Positions 3,406 to 5,341 of a stretch of 5,341 bases of DNA are shown one piece after another. The DNA is taken from positions 1-5,341 of the forward strand of contig JBKQSL010000270.1 of the NCBI GenBank assembly GCA_052143655.1, in the 5' to 3' direction. Each line of letters starts with the position of its first letter. The stretch's first letter is position 1. The DNA is from CAVSUR01 sp052143655. Lineage in GTDB: Bacteria; Actinomycetota; Actinomycetes; Streptosporangiales; Streptosporangiaceae. Under the pieces are notes generated by a model. It did not search any database and was not told where the DNA came from. It saw only the letters and a program-made list of their open reading frames with translations. Both the position numbers and the translations under genes were made by a program.

Positions 3406-5339
3406 TGACCGCGGCCACGTTCGGCGACGTCCGGGGCCCGGCCCAGCGGCATCTTGATGCCGCGACCAAGCTGACCGGCAACGCCGCCGACCGCGTGTCC
3501 ATCACCGCGGCTGCCGGGATGACCGGCTGCCTGGCCCTGACCCTGTCGCGTTACCTCGCCGACATCGCCCCCTACGACATGGCCGAGGCCATCACCAGCA
3601 GCGAACTCAACTCGCTGATGCGGGCCGCCGTCCAGGCACGCGAAGCACTGCAACTAGCCGCTGAAGGCCTGCGCACCAGCAACCGCGGCTATGACACCCT
3701 CGGCCGGGGACCAGCCGACCCGCTGACCGCACAGCTGGCAGCAGCCGCGGCGGCGCTGGCCGCCGGGCGCGACCTGCTACGCACCCACGCCACTACCGGA
3801 ACCGACGGCCATTGGGAACCACGTTCCCGCTGGGCCGGGGTGACCGGCTCCGGGCCGGTCACCCGGGCGCTGGCAGCGGAGGTAGCCCGCTGGTCCAAGC
3901 CCCTCGCGTACCTGACAGCCTGCCTGTCAGCGGCCGCCCAGGCGGATGCGGCCACCCCGGCGGCGATCACGCAAGGACTGGCCGCAGCGACCCCGTTACT
4001 GCTGAACGCCAGCACCACCCTCACCACAGCGCAACACGAGCACCCCGCCACCGCGGCCGATACTGAACTGCTGCACGCCGTCCCGGTCAACCACGTCCCG
4101 CAGCCACCGCCGCCCAGCGACAACGAGACAGTCGCCGCCCTGGCTGCGGGCATAGCGGTCAGCGCCGCCCGGGTGCAGGCGCTCGCCCTGGGCACCGTGG
4201 GGCAGGCAGCCTGGGCTCCGGAACTGACCGCCGAGTCGTGGCGGTGGACAGCCACCGGCGCGGCGATCATCTGCGACCTCAGCCGGCTGCTGCTCGGCTC
4301 GCTCACCGAGCGAGCCGAGCTGTTCACCAGCGCACCCGCCGTCACCGCGCAGCTGCGCGCCGCAGCTGACTCGGCGGCGAGCGCCTGCGCACGATGGCGT
4401 GCGGTGAGGGCAGCCTGGCAGGAGATCACCACCGACACCCGCGGCCTCACCGCTCCCGCCATCCCCGACACCCGCGACCTCATCATCCGCCTCGGCCGAC
4501 TCGCGTTCACCGAACCGCGCTGGACACCCGTGCGCGCCCGCCGCGCCCCGCCTCGCGACCCAGCCGACCTCGCGCCCGACCCGGCGCAGGCCGCCGTCGT
4601 TACCGGGGCGATCCATTATGCGGCAGACACGCTCGCGTCCCTGGCCGACACCGACCTGCACGCCGTGCAGACAGCCCGCCGCGCTGACCGGCTATATATG
4701 CCGACCCGCAAGCTCCCCGAGTATTACGACGTCCCGTACCGGCACTGGAAAGCACCCGCGTCCGAGATCGCTGCCCTGCTGGACGCCTACCAGGCAGCCT
4801 CAGCCGCCAGCAGCCGCGCGGCCACCGACCTGGACGCGCTCGCCGTCACTATGAACGCACCCAGCCAGATCCTGGCAACAGCCAGAGCCGCCACCACCAG
4901 CACCGCGCGCGCCTGCACACCCCCCACGGCTCACAGCCAGCGCAACGAGCCAGTCAGCGAACCAGTGAGCCGGCCGGGCCTCGCAGCGCCAGGCCCAGTC
5001 GAGCAAGCGGTACGCGACCTCGGCGCCGCTGACCTCATCACACTGCTGCGCGCCCGTGCGATCGACAAGGCAGCGCGCAAGCTGCTCACCGAAGCGAAAG
5101 AAGACACCCGCGAACCCGGCCCGCCTGGCCTGGCAGAGCCCCGCAGCCACCCGGCTCCGCCCGCCAGAACCCCCGCGCAGCTCGCCGCAAAGAGCTTCCC
5201 GCGCAGCCCTACTGCGCCGATAGCTGACCGGCAGCCGGCTAGTAGTCCACTGCCGCCGCATCCCGCCGCCGACGACCAGGCCGCCCGGCCGACTCCCAGC
5301 CGTACGTACGTGACACACGGCCGCCTCCACTTCCGGTGA
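3405..5339 (+). CDS. Large Ala-rich helical protein of unknown function
   Basis: A 644-aa protein from ATG 3405 (TGATG overlap with the previous stop); GTG 3402 is in frame, gives one more residue and cannot be excluded. Residues 1-490 are mostly Ala/Leu-rich amphipathic helices. Two conserved-looking blocks stand out: a Trp-rich block at about 136-163 (HWEPRSRW, then PVTRALAAEVARW) and LYMPTRKLPEYYDVPYRHW at 430-448. Segments near 243-265 and 396-415 look alike (ALAAGIAVSAARVQALA against AVVTGAIHYAADTLASLA), hinting at repeated helical hairpins. A Pro-rich, probably disordered region (about 500-644) is interrupted by one helical patch (GPVEQAVRDL to LLTEAKE, 530-566). I recall similar unnamed proteins beside Spd/DUF2637 genes on actinomycete elements, but know of no function. 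There are no signal peptide, ATPase, nuclease or relaxase motifs. It ends 2 bp before the window edge; no terminator is visible. Confidence 0.85.
   Translation: MTAATFGDVRGPAQRHLDAATKLTGNAADRVSITAAAGMTGCLALTLSRYLADIAPYDMAEAITSSELNSLMRAAVQAREALQLAAEGLRTSNRGYDTLGRGPADPLTAQLAAAAAALAAGRDLLRTHATTGTDGHWEPRSRWAGVTGSGPVTRALAAEVARWSKPLAYLTACLSAAAQADAATPAAITQGLAAATPLLLNASTTLTTAQHEHPATAADTELLHAVPVNHVPQPPPPSDNETVAALAAGIAVSAARVQALALGTVGQAAWAPELTAESWRWTATGAAIICDLSRLLLGSLTERAELFTSAPAVTAQLRAAADSAASACARWRAVRAAWQEITTDTRGLTAPAIPDTRDLIIRLGRLAFTEPRWTPVRARRAPPRDPADLAPDPAQAAVVTGAIHYAADTLASLADTDLHAVQTARRADRLYMPTRKLPEYYDVPYRHWKAPASEIAALLDAYQAASAASSRAATDLDALAVTMNAPSQILATARAATTSTARACTPPTAHSQRNEPVSEPVSRPGLAAPGPVEQAVRDLGAADLITLLRARAIDKAARKLLTEAKEDTREPGPPGLAEPRSHPAPPARTPAQLAAKSFPRSPTAPIADRQPASSPLPPHPAADDQAARPTPSRTYVTHGRLHFR
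3446..3463. repeat. Hairpin just inside gene 4 start (8-bp arms)
   Basis: GCGGCATC (3446-3453) and GATGCCGC (3456-3463) are perfect inverted arms separated by two bases, beginning 41 bp after the ATG of the large gene. In mRNA this would form a stable stem with an effective tetraloop near the start of translation, where it could slow initiation or pause ribosomes. A chance origin is possible at this G+C content. Confidence 0.4.
3838..3864. repeat. Inverted repeat with perfect 11-bp arms in gene 4
   Basis: GGGTGACCGGC (3838-3848) and GCCGGTCACCC (3854-3864) flank the spacer TCCGG. After one mismatch (3837/3865) the pairing resumes for three more bases (3834-3836 with 3866-3868). It encodes GVTGSGPVTR, so the protein does not require the symmetry. 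It may be a DNA-binding site or an mRNA/ssDNA hairpin. A smaller inverted repeat lies just upstream (GGGAAC 3814-3819, GTTCCC 3823-3828). Confidence 0.5.
3912..3930. repeat. Inverted repeat, 7-bp arms, in gene 4
   Basis: CTGACAG (3912-3918) and CTGTCAG (3924-3930) are separated by CCTGC. It lies 48 bp downstream of the 11-bp-arm repeat, with the same 5-nt spacer length but a different sequence. Alone it is within chance; it is listed as part of the cluster. Confidence 0.3.
4292..4320. repeat. Inverted repeat with perfect 13-bp arms in gene 4
   Basis: GCTCGGCTCGCTC (4292-4304) and GAGCGAGCCGAGC (4308-4320) are exact inverted copies around a 3-nt spacer ACC. This is the strongest palindrome in the window and would form a very stable hairpin in RNA or single-stranded DNA. 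It lies in frame within codons for LLGSLTERAEL. No T-run follows, so it is not an intrinsic terminator. A cis-acting site (replication, transfer or regulator binding) inside the gene is possible but unproven. Confidence 0.55.
4350..4368. repeat. Inverted repeat, 8-bp arms, in gene 4
   Basis: CAGCTGCG (4350-4357) and CGCAGCTG (4361-4368) flank the spacer CGC. It starts 30 bp after the end of the 13-bp-arm repeat and shares its 3-nt spacing, so the two form a pair of adjacent hairpins. An 8-bp repeat by itself is expected about once per few kb at this base composition. Confidence 0.35.
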
Positions 5340-5341
5340 CC

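Noticed and set aside
3689..4510. Long minus-strand open frame (273 aa) opposite gene 4
   Set aside because: It mirrors the strongly biased codons of the + strand gene, is Ala/Ser/Val-rich without domain features and has no start context. The same holds for minus-strand frames at 3996-4661, 4800-5330 and 3378-3653.
5301..5310. CGTACGTACG palindrome near the end of gene 4
   Set aside because: A simple alternating sequence in coding DNA with no supporting context.
1..5341. CRISPR array, IS element, rRNA or origin iterons
   Set aside because: No regularly spaced direct repeats, transposase or terminal inverted repeats were seen, and no rRNA segments were recognised.

Overview
The window is high-GC DNA (roughly 70% G+C by eye) with the codon use, GTG/TTG start options and Ala/Arg/Pro-rich proteins of an actinomycete (Streptomyces, Frankia, Streptosporangiales or similar; the genus cannot be set from the sequence). 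It reads best as one end of a site-specific integrated element of the actinomycete integrative-and-conjugative (AICE) or integrating-plasmid type, with a short stretch of host chromosome on its left.

Left part (1-429): there is no convincing gene. On the minus strand lie the 3' half of an initiator-type tRNA-Met (CAT anticodon, encoded CCA; 385-429) and, 14 nt beyond the CCA, a strong intrinsic terminator (334-370). The tRNA match stops at the 5' edge of the anticodon loop, which is what the distal att junction of an element inserted into a tRNA-fMet gene looks like. The intact tRNA gene should then lie beyond the right edge of the window, on the minus strand, at the other end of the element. 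Because the tRNA terminator is preserved, 1-384 is most likely native chromosomal flank.

Element part (430-5341): a control region of about 165 bp contains a weak promoter candidate and a 7-bp inverted repeat. It is followed by four genes on the + strand packed as one operon: (1) a tyrosine-recombinase integrase with all six catalytic residues and an unusual His/Cys-rich insert; (2) a four-helix membrane protein of the DUF2637 (Spd-like) type, fused to a C-terminal helix-turn-helix-like segment, with its start overlapping the integrase stop (ATGA); (3) a 141-aa helical protein of unknown function; (4) a roughly 644-aa Ala-rich helical protein of unknown function, starting on the stop codon of gene 3. 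No replication gene, excisionase, FtsK-like TraB translocase or KorSA/Pra-type regulator is visible; these would have to lie to the right.

The integrase should recombine the tRNA core. The DUF2637 protein probably serves conjugative spread or mating-membrane function. Genes 3 and 4 are a coupled pair of unknown role and are the best candidates for something undescribed. Gene 4 also contains several strong DNA inverted repeats (one with perfect 13-bp arms, one with 11-bp arms) that the protein sequence does not obviously demand.
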